This document shows positions 23,521 to 33,185 of a stretch of DNA of 64,000 bases, piece by piece. The notes beneath the pieces are model-generated. The model was given only the letters and a program-made list of their open reading frames with translations, was not told the DNA's origin and did no database searches. Location of the stretch: assembly GCA_019722365.1 (NCBI GenBank), contig JADFUC010001527.1:530001-594000 (forward strand), in the 5' to 3' direction. Every line of letters begins with the position of its first letter. Position 1 is the first letter of the stretch. The translations under genes were made by a program, and so were the position numbers. This DNA is from Lithospermum erythrorhizon. Its lineage: Eukaryota > Streptophyta > Magnoliopsida > Boraginales > Boraginaceae.

Positions 23521-26335
23521 TAATTTTATGTTAGCTTTTATAATTATAATAATGAAATGCGTGCTTAGCAAAATTATCGCGTCTGACATACATCTCTTAC
23601 TGGATTATCACATTATGTGCAAGTATAAATTATGATGAATACTTAATACGGAGTAGTAGTTAACTCCTATTAGAACTCATGAGCTATCAATTTAGAGGTA
23701 GAATTATTAATTAAAAAGATAATATTTTTGCCTAACTTTTAGATTTTTAGAGAGAATGGTCATTTAGTCATTAATAATGTAAAAATAGAATAAATACAAT
23801 CCTTATTCGGACTTTTATATATGTTAGTGATTAGACCATAAAAATATACTTTATAAGTTATTTAATCAAATATAGTACTCCATAATTATTATTACCCTCC
23901 TAATTGTAATTTTTATAATTACAGTTCGTCTAATACTTTTAACCCGTATCTATTTTCATTCAAAATCAGTCGCTAATTGATGCATTATTCGTGCCATGCA
24001 TATATAGTGGGGACTTGAGAGACGTCTCTCTCGCACCTCAAAGCAACGACTCCTAATTAAAAGAACGATGTGCGTTGAAGAGGCAGAAACAAAACATTTT
24101 CTAGTGTTTGATTTCGAGAGCCATCTGCAATTATATTGTAGTTGAATTTCAACACGCACCAACGTGATCTTTGTTTTGAACTTGTGTTATGCATTGCGGC
24201 TTATATAATTATATTAATGAGTAATAATAACTAAACAGAATTAACTACCATGGTAGCATTAGTGGTGGCGTCTAAGTTGGTATTAGCATCTAATTTAATT
24301 AGACATGAAATCAATTGTCGGAAATACCGTTTTTAGGTAAAATTTACTCTTTCAAATAGTAATATTTAATTGACGTAACACGTACTAAGATAAAATCGGT
24401 AAACACAAAAAGTAAAGTATAAATGTGATTTTAGTATAGCTCGTGTACCAACACAGTAGCACTAGTCGTGGAAATAAGGAAAGACTAAGGAGAGGGATGC
24501 TAATTTTTGAAAGATTTAATGTGGTTTTTATAATTTTACCTTCAAAATATTATTGATACCATTTCGCCATTCTCGAACATAGTTTTACCCGCTAATTTTT
24601 TGTGTACATATTATCATTTATGAACTTTAAGTTGTTCCCTCGTCATTCATAATGATTTTCAACTATATTAAGCATGTGAATTGATTAAAAAAAGGTCGAG
24701 AAATGATGGATTATTAGACGTGGTATGATTATACATGTAGGTCCAAGTAGTGTTTTGCGGGGAGTCCAAATGCAGATGCACACAGCACACCCAACAGGAG
24801 ATCGATTACTTTTTTGTCACTACTAGGCTTAGTGATCATGATTAATTTGTCAATAATGATCCATACTAGACAACTATTTTGTGATTTGTTTGCATTCATA
24901 GACCATAAGTAAAATAAAGTTCCGAATTTTGCCTTGTGATCAATATGCGGTAATTATGCTAATTACAAATGTCTTGGTACTAAAAAACGGCGAAGTCTTG
25001 ATCTTAATCCCTTGGTGAATTGAATTAGATCGACTTAGCAACAGTACTAGTACATAATTCCGATGCTGAAGTTCATAAATGAGGGGGAAAAGAAAAACTA
25101 TCAACTCCATCTCAATTTAATTGAAAAATTTGATTAATCAATCAAAACTTTGATTTTGACATTACTTATTTTATTCTAATGAAAACTTTAATTTTCAAAA
25201 CGTTGAGATATCCATACTTATTGTGAAGCATCTAATAGTGCAAATCCTTTTATTGAAAACTCAAAGTTCGATGTATGAATTATTGGTTCGAAAGTGAGTC
25301 GACTATTTTTATTAGAACAACTACATTCTGAGAAATCATCTCCCAACAAATTCGGTTTTCCCCTCTACAATGAATGTGAGTTTATCCTATGTCAGAATAA
25401 CCGGTTCTTCCGGTCTCTCAATAACGCTCAGGCAAGAGTAGAAAATATATATGTTTATATTTTTTATATGAAAAAATATTATCTTAAGCAGACCTCTACA
25501 ACGAACCGGGCCGGCCGGCTCATGTTTGGCGGCCCAAGCCGCCAGCAATGACGTTAAGGGATGCTTGAGCCTGTTCGGGTTCGAGGCAGGTGTATCGAGT
25601 CGGCGTACTTGGTGCCACGTTTACAACGATTTTTTTAATTTGTACTAAACATCTCGAGGCGTTTCTTTGTTAGCATTAGTGCAGTTCACAACTGACAAAA
25701 TATGAAAATTGATGACAATTGTACTAATAAATTTTTCTAATGAAATTACGATTTATTAATAGTTTAAATAGGTAGTTCACGATACAATAGGCGCTTACCG
25801 CCTTGATTGTCTGCTTCCACAAGCAGGACAGCCCAGCGTTGCAATGATTAAAAAAGTTCATCCGTTGTTGGCGGCTTTAAAAAGTTACAAAGTGGCACAT
25901 TCCGTGTTGTGGCGTTCCACGCTTCACGTCGCCCGTCCGTTAAGTAAGCGTGATGTGTTCCGACCTTTACATCCTCGAACCTTCCAATTTTCAATTTTTG
26001 ACATCATGAAGCTCGTCGTCCATGGCTAACTACCCAGCTCGCGCCCACAAAAAGAGTTGACAAGGCGGGGAGTAGCTGAGCCTTTCGGTGATAGATACGA
26101 TAATGTGAAAGCCTGCACACTTTGGCTTGCTCCTACGGATTCTTTCTCTTTGGAGGCATAGTGAACAATAATGCTAATAAACAATTATAAATTGATTAAG
26201 TTAATAGTTGTGATTATGTCGAACAAGAAAAAATGCTACATTATAGATCCAAGAAAAATGCTTTCATTGACTTGTGGATTAAGCAGTCTGCGTTTATTCA
26301 CGACAATTGAGTAACGACGCTACTTTTGGGAATAA
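23521..26335. other. No gene seen; GC-richer patch at 25.5-26.1 kb
   Basis: Mostly AT-rich with no supported gene. From about 25495 to 25620 and 25790 to 26160 the composition becomes clearly more GC-rich (for example GGGCCGGCCGGCTC), unlike its surroundings. The frame 25844-26029 in this patch matches nothing I know. The patch is probably inserted element or foreign DNA of unknown type. Confidence 0.35.
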
Positions 26336-26460
26336 GCGTGGAGCGGTACCACGTTTAGTCCCAATGACCTACGTCCCAGTCCCAACGGATCTTTAACGGC
26401 TCTTTTTGTGATAAACGTGGTACCGTTTGATTAAACGGTACCACATTTATTCCTGAAAAA
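26336..26460. repeat. Repeated CGGTACCACGTTTA motifs beside the hAT relic
   Basis: GCGGTACCACGTTTAGTC occurs at about 26342, an inverted AAACGTGGTACCGTTT near 26413, and AAACGGTACCACATTTA near 26433. Two further forms occur at about 30451 and 30464 on the far side of the element. Clusters of short direct and inverted motifs near both ends are typical of hAT subterminal regions, which bind transposase. Confidence 0.5.
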
Positions 26461-26482
26461 TGATCCATCACACCATAGAGAC

Positions 26483-26495
26483 CTCTATAAAAGGG
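26483..26495 (+). promoter_or_regulatory. Putative TATA box of the hAT transposase relic
   Basis: CTATAAAAGGGG lies about 240 bases before the relic's first ATG. A leader containing two copies of GAAGTCTAAGGATTC follows it. This is a plausible promoter of the original element. Confidence 0.45.
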
Positions 26496-26727
26496 GGCAA
26501 CACCATTCTTCATTTCTCACAACTCACAAGCATTTCTAAACAATTACAATACTCACAATCACTTTCTAAGCAATTATAATACTTGTTACTTGTTTTTTTA
26601 TTGAAGTCTAAGGATTCGATCGAAGTCTAAGGATTCCTTCTCAAGTCGTGGGGTTGTTCGTTGAATCTCCGGTTCGGTATTATCTATCATCCTTTTTTAT
26701 AGTTGTCTTTATTTGTTCTTACAATTA

Positions 26728-28180
26728 ATGGCGTCAAAACATAATCTTGGTAAAAATACTTAAAGTGATATTGGTAGTGCTAGTATGTCTAATGATTTTG
26801 TTAATCTAGAGAATGATAATCAAATGGATGAATTACCGTAATTAACTCAATCTAGTGTTACGGATAATACTAGTGAAAGGAAAAAAAACGTCGTGAATTT
26901 GTGACATTTGTGACAGTGAAAATCAAAGGGCAACTTGTAAGATTGTAAAGAGGCTACATCATATGGAAAGCGAGATTGGGAGTAAAGGAGGAACCGGTCA
27001 TCTTGCTAGACACTTATTAAGTCATAAGATCACTAAGGATGGCGGTGGGGGTGGTATACAAGGAACGATTAATACCCAAACCGGCGGTAACTTTTTTTTT
27101 AATATTTTGGCTTATAGGATGGAAACTATGAAATTTGTAATCGGTAGTTCTTTACCTTTTAATCATTGTGATGGATGACGTTTTACTAATTGGATTCAAA
27201 AAGTCGTTAATCCCCGAGCTAACCGTATCCCCGTACTACTTTGAGAACTTATGCTTTTAAATATTTTAAAAATGAAAGAGCTCTTCTAAGTGCAACGCTA
27301 CGACTTTGCCTTATAAAATGTTTGACTAGTGATATTGGTGTCTTTTTTGGATTTTGACCTAATGTGTGTAACATGTCATTGGATTGATAATGATTGAGTT
27401 TTTACAAAGGAGAATTGTTTATTTTAGATTAATTGCTAAACATACTTGATTATTCAAATTGTTGAAAGGTATTCTCGTATGTACTATACAAATGTATGAA
27501 TAAGATTGCTACAATTTTATTTGATAATGTCTCCGCTAATAACGTTTCAATTGAAAAATTAAAGATGTCAATTAAACCGGATTTTAGTGAACCTTTTCAC
27601 GTTAGATGTTTATGTCACGTCCTTCAATTAGTAGCTAAAGATGGAATAAAAGTTGTTTGGGATGAGTTTATTTTACCAATTTCTAAGACCGTTAATTTTG
27701 TTGTGATGGAGGGAGTAGAAAACATGAATATAAAAATTGGTTGATGCTTCGGTAAGTTTAGGAAATGATCTAACATTTATGAAATATGCTCCGGTTGGTG
27801 AATATTATGTGTCGGCACACATAGTAGTGGAAATATTGTTATGAATTGCTTAAGTTCTTGAGCCGATTAAAAGGTGCAAGTTTTCAACTGATATCATCCA
27901 AACATTCATCTTTCTATAGAATGTGTTGTTAATCTTTCGATTCATATGACTAAACATAGAGATGAGTATGTCGTTAGATATATGGTTTCGAATATGGAAG
28001 ATAAGTCTTTAAAATATTTTCATCTTATATCACATGCATATGCAATTGGAGCAATAATGGATCCTAATTTTAAATTAAGATTTTTCATTTCTCACGTGAG
28101 CGCGTTTTATGATGTTTTAATCTTATTTAATCGAATTAAAGTATTTTGATATTAAGAAATATAAAGATGGAATTGAAACT
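26728..28180 (+). pseudogene. hAT (Ac-type) transposase relic
   Basis: From ATGGCGTCAAAACAT the frame stops within 12 codons and repeatedly afterwards, but the hAT order is clear. There is a zinc-finger BED end (GGTGHLARHLLSH near 26985) and a segment TGGNFFFNILAYRM...SLPFNHCDG (27100-27175). Then come a catalytic-core piece ILFDNVSANNVSIEKL with FHVRCLCHVLQLVAKDGIKVV (27510-27660) and AIGAIMDPNFKL (28050-28075). The C-terminal dimerisation region is not found. Intact hAT transposases cut and paste elements with 8-bp target duplications. With stops and frameshifts throughout, this copy cannot be active. Confidence 0.8.
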
Positions 28181-28551
28181 TATTTATAAAATATGTATAG
28201 CAAATATCAATTCAATCCTCAAATCAATTTTAAAAATAAACGTGCCACCGTTAGAACGGAGAAATTTCGATTTTATTGTTAAAAAATACGACTTTACAAC
28301 ATTCAAACACATATTTTAACTTCCCAAAGAAAATTTCTCTCAATTCAATCCTCAAATCTCATCTTCTTCATCTCTTAAACATATTCAAGTACACTAAATC
28401 ATCGATTAAACAATTTACAACAATAGGACCAAAAATCTAAGGCAAAAAGTGTTCGAATTAAGAAATTGCAACCGCAGTCGTAGAATGAGAACCCGGTAAG
28501 CCTCCACCGCCACAAGAAGGCGAGAGGCGAGGCGAAGGATCAACTACTTCA
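28181..28551. other. Linker between transposon-type reading frames
   Basis: Non-coding. TCAATTCAATCCTCAAATC occurs twice (near 28208 and 28339), which suggests local duplication inside the element. Confidence 0.4.
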
Positions 28552-28944
28552 ATGTACGCCGGGATTGTACCTCGATCAGGGGGAAATTATGGAGGTAATC
28601 CCCACTACAATATTTCAGTTATTAGTAGATGCAAGTGTTCAATTATTTGCGTTTTTACTAGTGATTGGTACCCCGAGATAGTTGCCCAATTTCATCACAC
28701 ACTTAGGGTTACTAGTTCCAATGGACGTTTGGTGTGTAACTACTTGATAAATGATGTCCGTGGTAGTATCACGGAAGATGATTTAGTTAGGGTATTTGGT
28801 TTGCGTAGGGAGGGATTCCATGATTATAACGAGAGGGGGTGGTGTGATAATTGGCCGGTTAGTGGAAGTGATTGTGCGGCCATTCTTAACAATGGCCGTT
28901 ATGCTAAACCACATCAGCCTATAAGCCCACATCCCAGCCTATAA
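28552..28944 (+). pseudogene. Transposon-type reading frame fragment
   Basis: A 130-codon open frame. Its middle, with WYPEIVAQFHHTL, GRLVCNYLINDVRGSITEDDLVRVFGL and RREGF, resembles the putative plant transposon protein found in the first half of many plant retroelement polyproteins (a WYP..V..FY.NL / I..DI...LG pattern). Downstream, to about 29200, related-looking sequence continues in broken frames. It is probably a decayed element inserted in or beside the hAT relic. The assignment rests on pattern similarity only. Confidence 0.35.
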
Positions 28945-29530
28945 GTACAATTTGAGCGGCATTCAAAAGTTCATTTGAAACTTCGTTCAAGGGTGATTTT
29001 ACTTACGAATAATCGAGCCTCGGGCTTTACTTTTCGTACATGCTTTTGTTACGTGGGCTATTGTGAATGGGGTTAACGCTAATCCCACGTATGATCTTTG
29101 CAACATATTCTTATCGAAGAAACAAGCTACCCACGTCAATATGGGATGATCTTTCTCCTATTTGTTGGTCAATTGCAAAGGTGTCCCGTTTTTAGAAAAT
29201 CGACCAAATGATACGTAAGAAGGACACCATGATAAAAGTAAACAATCATGCTTGTCGGGGTTGTATATGTGGGAGGAGTGAGTTAACTGCTAAGTGAGGA
29301 GAATTTTTGAGAGATTTGAGTTTTAGAGGGATGATATGGTCATTTAATAGATGTGCGCGGTTCGCCCAGGATGGTTGCAGTCACCCAGGGGGAGCTTGAC
29401 TATCCATGACCCCGCTTTTGTTCCTCGGCCCAGAGACGGGGTCATCTCGTGGATCTCATCCGATCGAGCTTTCTAGAATCAATGAGCATGACATGTTAGC
29501 CATGTTCGGTGAGATAGTCTTGAGAGATAT

Positions 29531-29900
29531 AGGTAGGGGTGTGACAAATACAAATCCGTTCGAACCGACCCGGAACCGAACCGAAAATAGCAGAAATTGG
29601 AGAATCGATTGGAACCCGGGCCGATTTAGGTTCAAAAAATACAAAACCGAAAACTTTTGGTTCGGTTCGGGTTTTCCCGAACGGAGAGCGGAACCCGATT
29701 GAATTTTAATTAAAAAAATTAAAATATTATATATATATAACCCGAAAATAACCGAGAACCGAACCGAAAATAACGGAAAAAACCGGGCGAACAAAGCCGA
29801 AAATAGCAGAATCGAGCACAGGAACCGATTTGTCGGAACACGACGGGCAAGACGGTTTGGGTTCATCCAACCTTAACTGACCCGAGGTCGGTTGGATTCG
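29531..29900. mobile_element. AACCGAACC-rich non-autonomous element candidate
   Basis: Begins near GTAGGGGTGTGACAAAT. The TAGGGGTG start is typical of small hAT elements. It is filled with direct and inverted AACCGAACCGAAAA / GGTTCGGTTCGGG motifs arranged around an AT core (29700-29740), giving a large imperfect inverted repeat. The right terminus could not be fixed. Confidence 0.4.
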
Positions 29901-30499
29901 AAAAATACCCCCAAAACCGAACGAACCGGCCAGATGGAAGCCACGAATCTCTGGGGGATGAGGGCGGGGAGGTGCGAGGCGAGAATGCGGGGGATGAACT
30001 TAGGATAGCTCGTCGGCTGAGGTTGAGGATATGAGGTTGACCGTGCGAGGATGCCGCGCGACCATCGCCGCCAGGTTGATCGTCAAGAAGATGAAAATAA
30101 AGATGATGACAATTGGAGGATATGGCGTAATAGCACGATAGTGGACAATTATTCATGTACTTTTAATTTCAAACAATTATATTTAACTTCATGTGCCGAT
30201 ATTCATAACAATTTAGTTTTGTATGATTGTGTTGTCGCGCTTCGGTAATTTCAAACATTTTAGTTTTTATGAAATTTGTACTTTGATTCTCAAATATTTT
30301 AGTTTTTTTGTGATTGTGTTTGTGTTGTCGCCTTGTCGTTGATTGTTTATGATAGCGTTCACGTTTATGCCGGTGCGACCACGTTTCATAGATTCTTTAC
30401 AATCGCGTAATGTTTTGCCTGAAATACAAAGCGTGTTAAAAGCGGTAGCACATTTAATATAAGCGGTACCACGTTTAGTCGGTTGAAAATATGTGTTTA

Positions 30500-30740
30500 G
30501 GCTGGACTAGCGGTGGCCATTTGTTAAGGGCCAGGAGGCGCCAGGCAGCGGCTTAGAATACCACAATTTGGGTGAGCTCAAACCCGGGCCAAGGCTTGGG
30601 GCCCGATCACTCGGCCCCATCCTTCCCATCTCTTTGATGGGCGAGGGCCGTTAAATTGGGCGGTACAGAATTCGAACCAGGCTTGTAGGCCCCGGGCCAT
30701 CAGACTGACCCACAAGGCGGTTCGTTAGCCACCATTACTT
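30500..30740 (-). mobile_element. SINE candidate (tRNA-like promoter)
   Basis: On the minus strand TGGGTCAGTCTGATGG (30697-30712) resembles a pol III A box. GGTTCGAATTC (30667-30677) matches the B box, with about 34 bases from box to box as in tRNA-derived SINEs. The region is GC-rich compared with both flanks. No clear 3' tail or target duplication was identified, so the limits are approximate. Confidence 0.35.
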
Positions 30741-31046
30741 AAGCTGATACGAATTTGAGATCCAGCCCAAACAAAGCTGGGTTTCTTAAGCCAAGTTATG
30801 GTATATTGGACCTCTATACTGGGCTCAACATATTAACCATTCAAGAAGGGCTTTAGTCTCAATATTGTTCAAATAAAACCCAAAATGGTATATTTGGACA
30901 TCTCAGATATAACCATTTAAACAAATTATATTTCCATTTGAATTTTATGTATGGGCTTGCAATTTCCAATTAAGATAAGGTACCAAAAAACATCCAAGAA
31001 TAATCAAATTCCCCCTTCACCCAAAAACCTTCACACCCATTTCCCC

Positions 31047-33185
31047 ATGGCAGCAAATATTTCAACTGCATTAGATGTTCATTCTTCAACTCCATATCAT
31101 TTCCATCAAAATTCATTACACAAAAATCACCACATTCATTATACCACACCATTTATAATACTACCCAAAAACAAAAAACACTTCATTTCATGCAACTCAT
31201 CATCATCAAAACCACCTAAAAAGCTAAAAAACACATCTTTATCTGACCAATTAAGACCCTTATCTACTACAATTATTGTGGAGGAACCAAATAATGGAGC
31301 AAATCTTTTGTCTAAGCCAAGGTCCATTTGGGTCAACCCCACAAAACCAAAACCATCAATATTATTATTACAAAGACAAAACAGGTCTTCTCATGCTTAT
31401 AACCCTCAAATTAAAGACCTTAGGAACTTTGCTAGAAAGTTAAATGAATGTGAATTTAGTGAAGAAGCTTTTTTAGGTGTTCTTGATGATGCCCAAATTG
31501 AAATTAGTAGAGATAATGCACTTTTAGTGTTGAATAGTTTGAGATCTTGGGAAAGATCTTTGCTTTTCTTTAATTGGATTAAGACCCATGAGTTGTTTGA
31601 GCTTGAAACTATATTTTATAATGTTGTTATGAAGTCTTTGAGGTTTGGGAGGCAATTTGAGCATATTGAGAAGCTTGCTAATGAGATGGTTGAGAAAAGT
31701 ATTGATCTTGATAATATTACTTATTCAACTATTATCACTTGTGCAAAAAGGTGTTATCTTTTTGATAAGGCAGTTGAGTGGTTTGAGAGGATGTATAAAA
31801 CTGGTGTGATGCCTGATGAGGTTACTTATTCCGCGGTTTTAGACGTGTATGCTAAAGTAGGGAAAGTTGAGGAGGTTATGAGTTTGTATGAGAGGGGGAG
31901 GTCTAGTGGGTGGAAGCCTGATGTTGTTGCATTTGGTGTTTTAGGGAGGATGTTTGGTGAGGCTGGAGATTATGATGGGATACAATATTTGTTGCGAGAA
32001 ATGAAGGAGCTTGGGGTGCCACCTAATCTAGTCGTGTATAATACTTTACTCGAGGCAATGGGTAAGGCTGGGAAACCGGGTTTGGCTAGAGGGTTATTTG
32101 AGGAGATGATGGAGGCAGGGATTGAGCCCGATGCTAAGACGTTGACTGCATTGACTAAGATATATGGGCGTGCGAGATGGGGAAAAGACGCTTTGCAGTT
32201 GTGGGAAAGGATGAAGTCGAACAACTGGCCTATGGATTTTAAGTTGTATAATACATTATTGAGCATGTGTGCTGATCTTGGATTGGAGGAAGAGGCTGAA
32301 AGGTTGTTTGAGGATATGAAGGGTTCTCAAAATTCCAGGCCAGATAGTTGGAGCTTCACTTCGATGCTTAATATATATGGGAGCGGGGGAAATGTAGAGA
32401 AGGCTATGAGGTTGTTTGAGGAAATGATGGAAAAGGGTGTTGAGGTTAATGTCATGGGATTGACTTGTTTAGTTCAGTGCTTGGGAAGAGCACAAAAAAT
32501 CGACGATTTGGTTAGGGTATTTGAGGTGACCTTAGAGAGAGGAGTCAAGCCAGATGATAGGCTTTGTGGGTGTTTGCTATCGGTCGTGTCTTACTGTGAA
32601 GGTGAAGATGTCGAGAAAGTGTTGGCTTGTTTGGGGAAATGTGATACAAAATTGGTTGAGTTTGTTAAACTTCTGGAACAAGAGAACACAAGCTTTGATA
32701 TTGTCAAAGAGGAATTCAAGAGTATATTGAGTAACACTGCTATTGAGGCCAGAAGACCATTCTGCAATTGTATGATTGATATATGCAGGAAAAGAAATCT
32801 TCAGGAGAGGGCACATGAGATCTTATATGTAGGAACTTTGTTTGGTTTGTACCCAGGGTTACATTCAAAAACACCAGAGGAGTGGCGCCTGAATGTGAGA
32901 TCATTGTCCGTTGGTGCAGCTCTCACTGCATTTGAAGAATGGATGGGGACACTGACGAAAATTGTCCAACGCGAGGAGCCATTACCTGAAGTGCTCTCTG
33001 CCAACACTGGAGCCGGGACTCATCGGTTTGCTCAAGGATTGGTTAATGCATTTGCTTCCCATGTCGAAAAGTTGGCTGCTCCTTTCAGGCTGAGCGACAC
33101 CCAAGCTGGAATCTTCGTTGCAACTAGAGAAGAAGTGATATCATGGGTTGAATCCAAGGTTCCCTCGGTTGCTGCATCAACATAA
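31047..33185 (+). CDS. SOT1: Plastid PPR-SMR protein, SOT1/At5g46580-like
   Basis: Intronless, 712 residues from the chosen start, near the length I recall for Arabidopsis SOT1 (At5g46580). Residues 1-100 are rich in Ser, Asn, His and Lys and poor in acidic residues, fitting a chloroplast transit peptide. From about residue 185 to 560 run P-type PPR motifs such as DEVTYSAVLDVYAKVGK, PNLVVYNTLLEAMGKAG and KLYNTLLSMCADLG. A C-terminal SMR domain carries LNVR (615-618) and TGAG (654-657), the latter matching its TGxG motif. SOT1 is known to act in maturation of plastid 23S-4.5S rRNA, where PPRs bind RNA and SMR can act as endonuclease. I chose CCCCATGGCA at 31047; an in-frame ATG at 30951 would add 32 residues and seems less likely. 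No frame breaks. Confidence 0.92.
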   Translation: MAANISTALDVHSSTPYHFHQNSLHKNHHIHYTTPFIILPKNKKHFISCNSSSSKPPKKLKNTSLSDQLRPLSTTIIVEEPNNGANLLSKPRSIWVNPTKPKPSILLLQRQNRSSHAYNPQIKDLRNFARKLNECEFSEEAFLGVLDDAQIEISRDNALLVLNSLRSWERSLLFFNWIKTHELFELETIFYNVVMKSLRFGRQFEHIEKLANEMVEKSIDLDNITYSTIITCAKRCYLFDKAVEWFERMYKTGVMPDEVTYSAVLDVYAKVGKVEEVMSLYERGRSSGWKPDVVAFGVLGRMFGEAGDYDGIQYLLREMKELGVPPNLVVYNTLLEAMGKAGKPGLARGLFEEMMEAGIEPDAKTLTALTKIYGRARWGKDALQLWERMKSNNWPMDFKLYNTLLSMCADLGLEEEAERLFEDMKGSQNSRPDSWSFTSMLNIYGSGGNVEKAMRLFEEMMEKGVEVNVMGLTCLVQCLGRAQKIDDLVRVFEVTLERGVKPDDRLCGCLLSVVSYCEGEDVEKVLACLGKCDTKLVEFVKLLEQENTSFDIVKEEFKSILSNTAIEARRPFCNCMIDICRKRNLQERAHEILYVGTLFGLYPGLHSKTPEEWRLNVRSLSVGAALTAFEEWMGTLTKIVQREEPLPEVLSANTGAGTHRFAQGLVNAFASHVEKLAAPFRLSDTQAGIFVATREEVISWVESKVPSVAAST

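Noticed and set aside
29456..29866. 136-codon minus-strand frame
   Set aside because: It is a translation of the AACCGAACC repeat array; the low-complexity repeat explains the openness.
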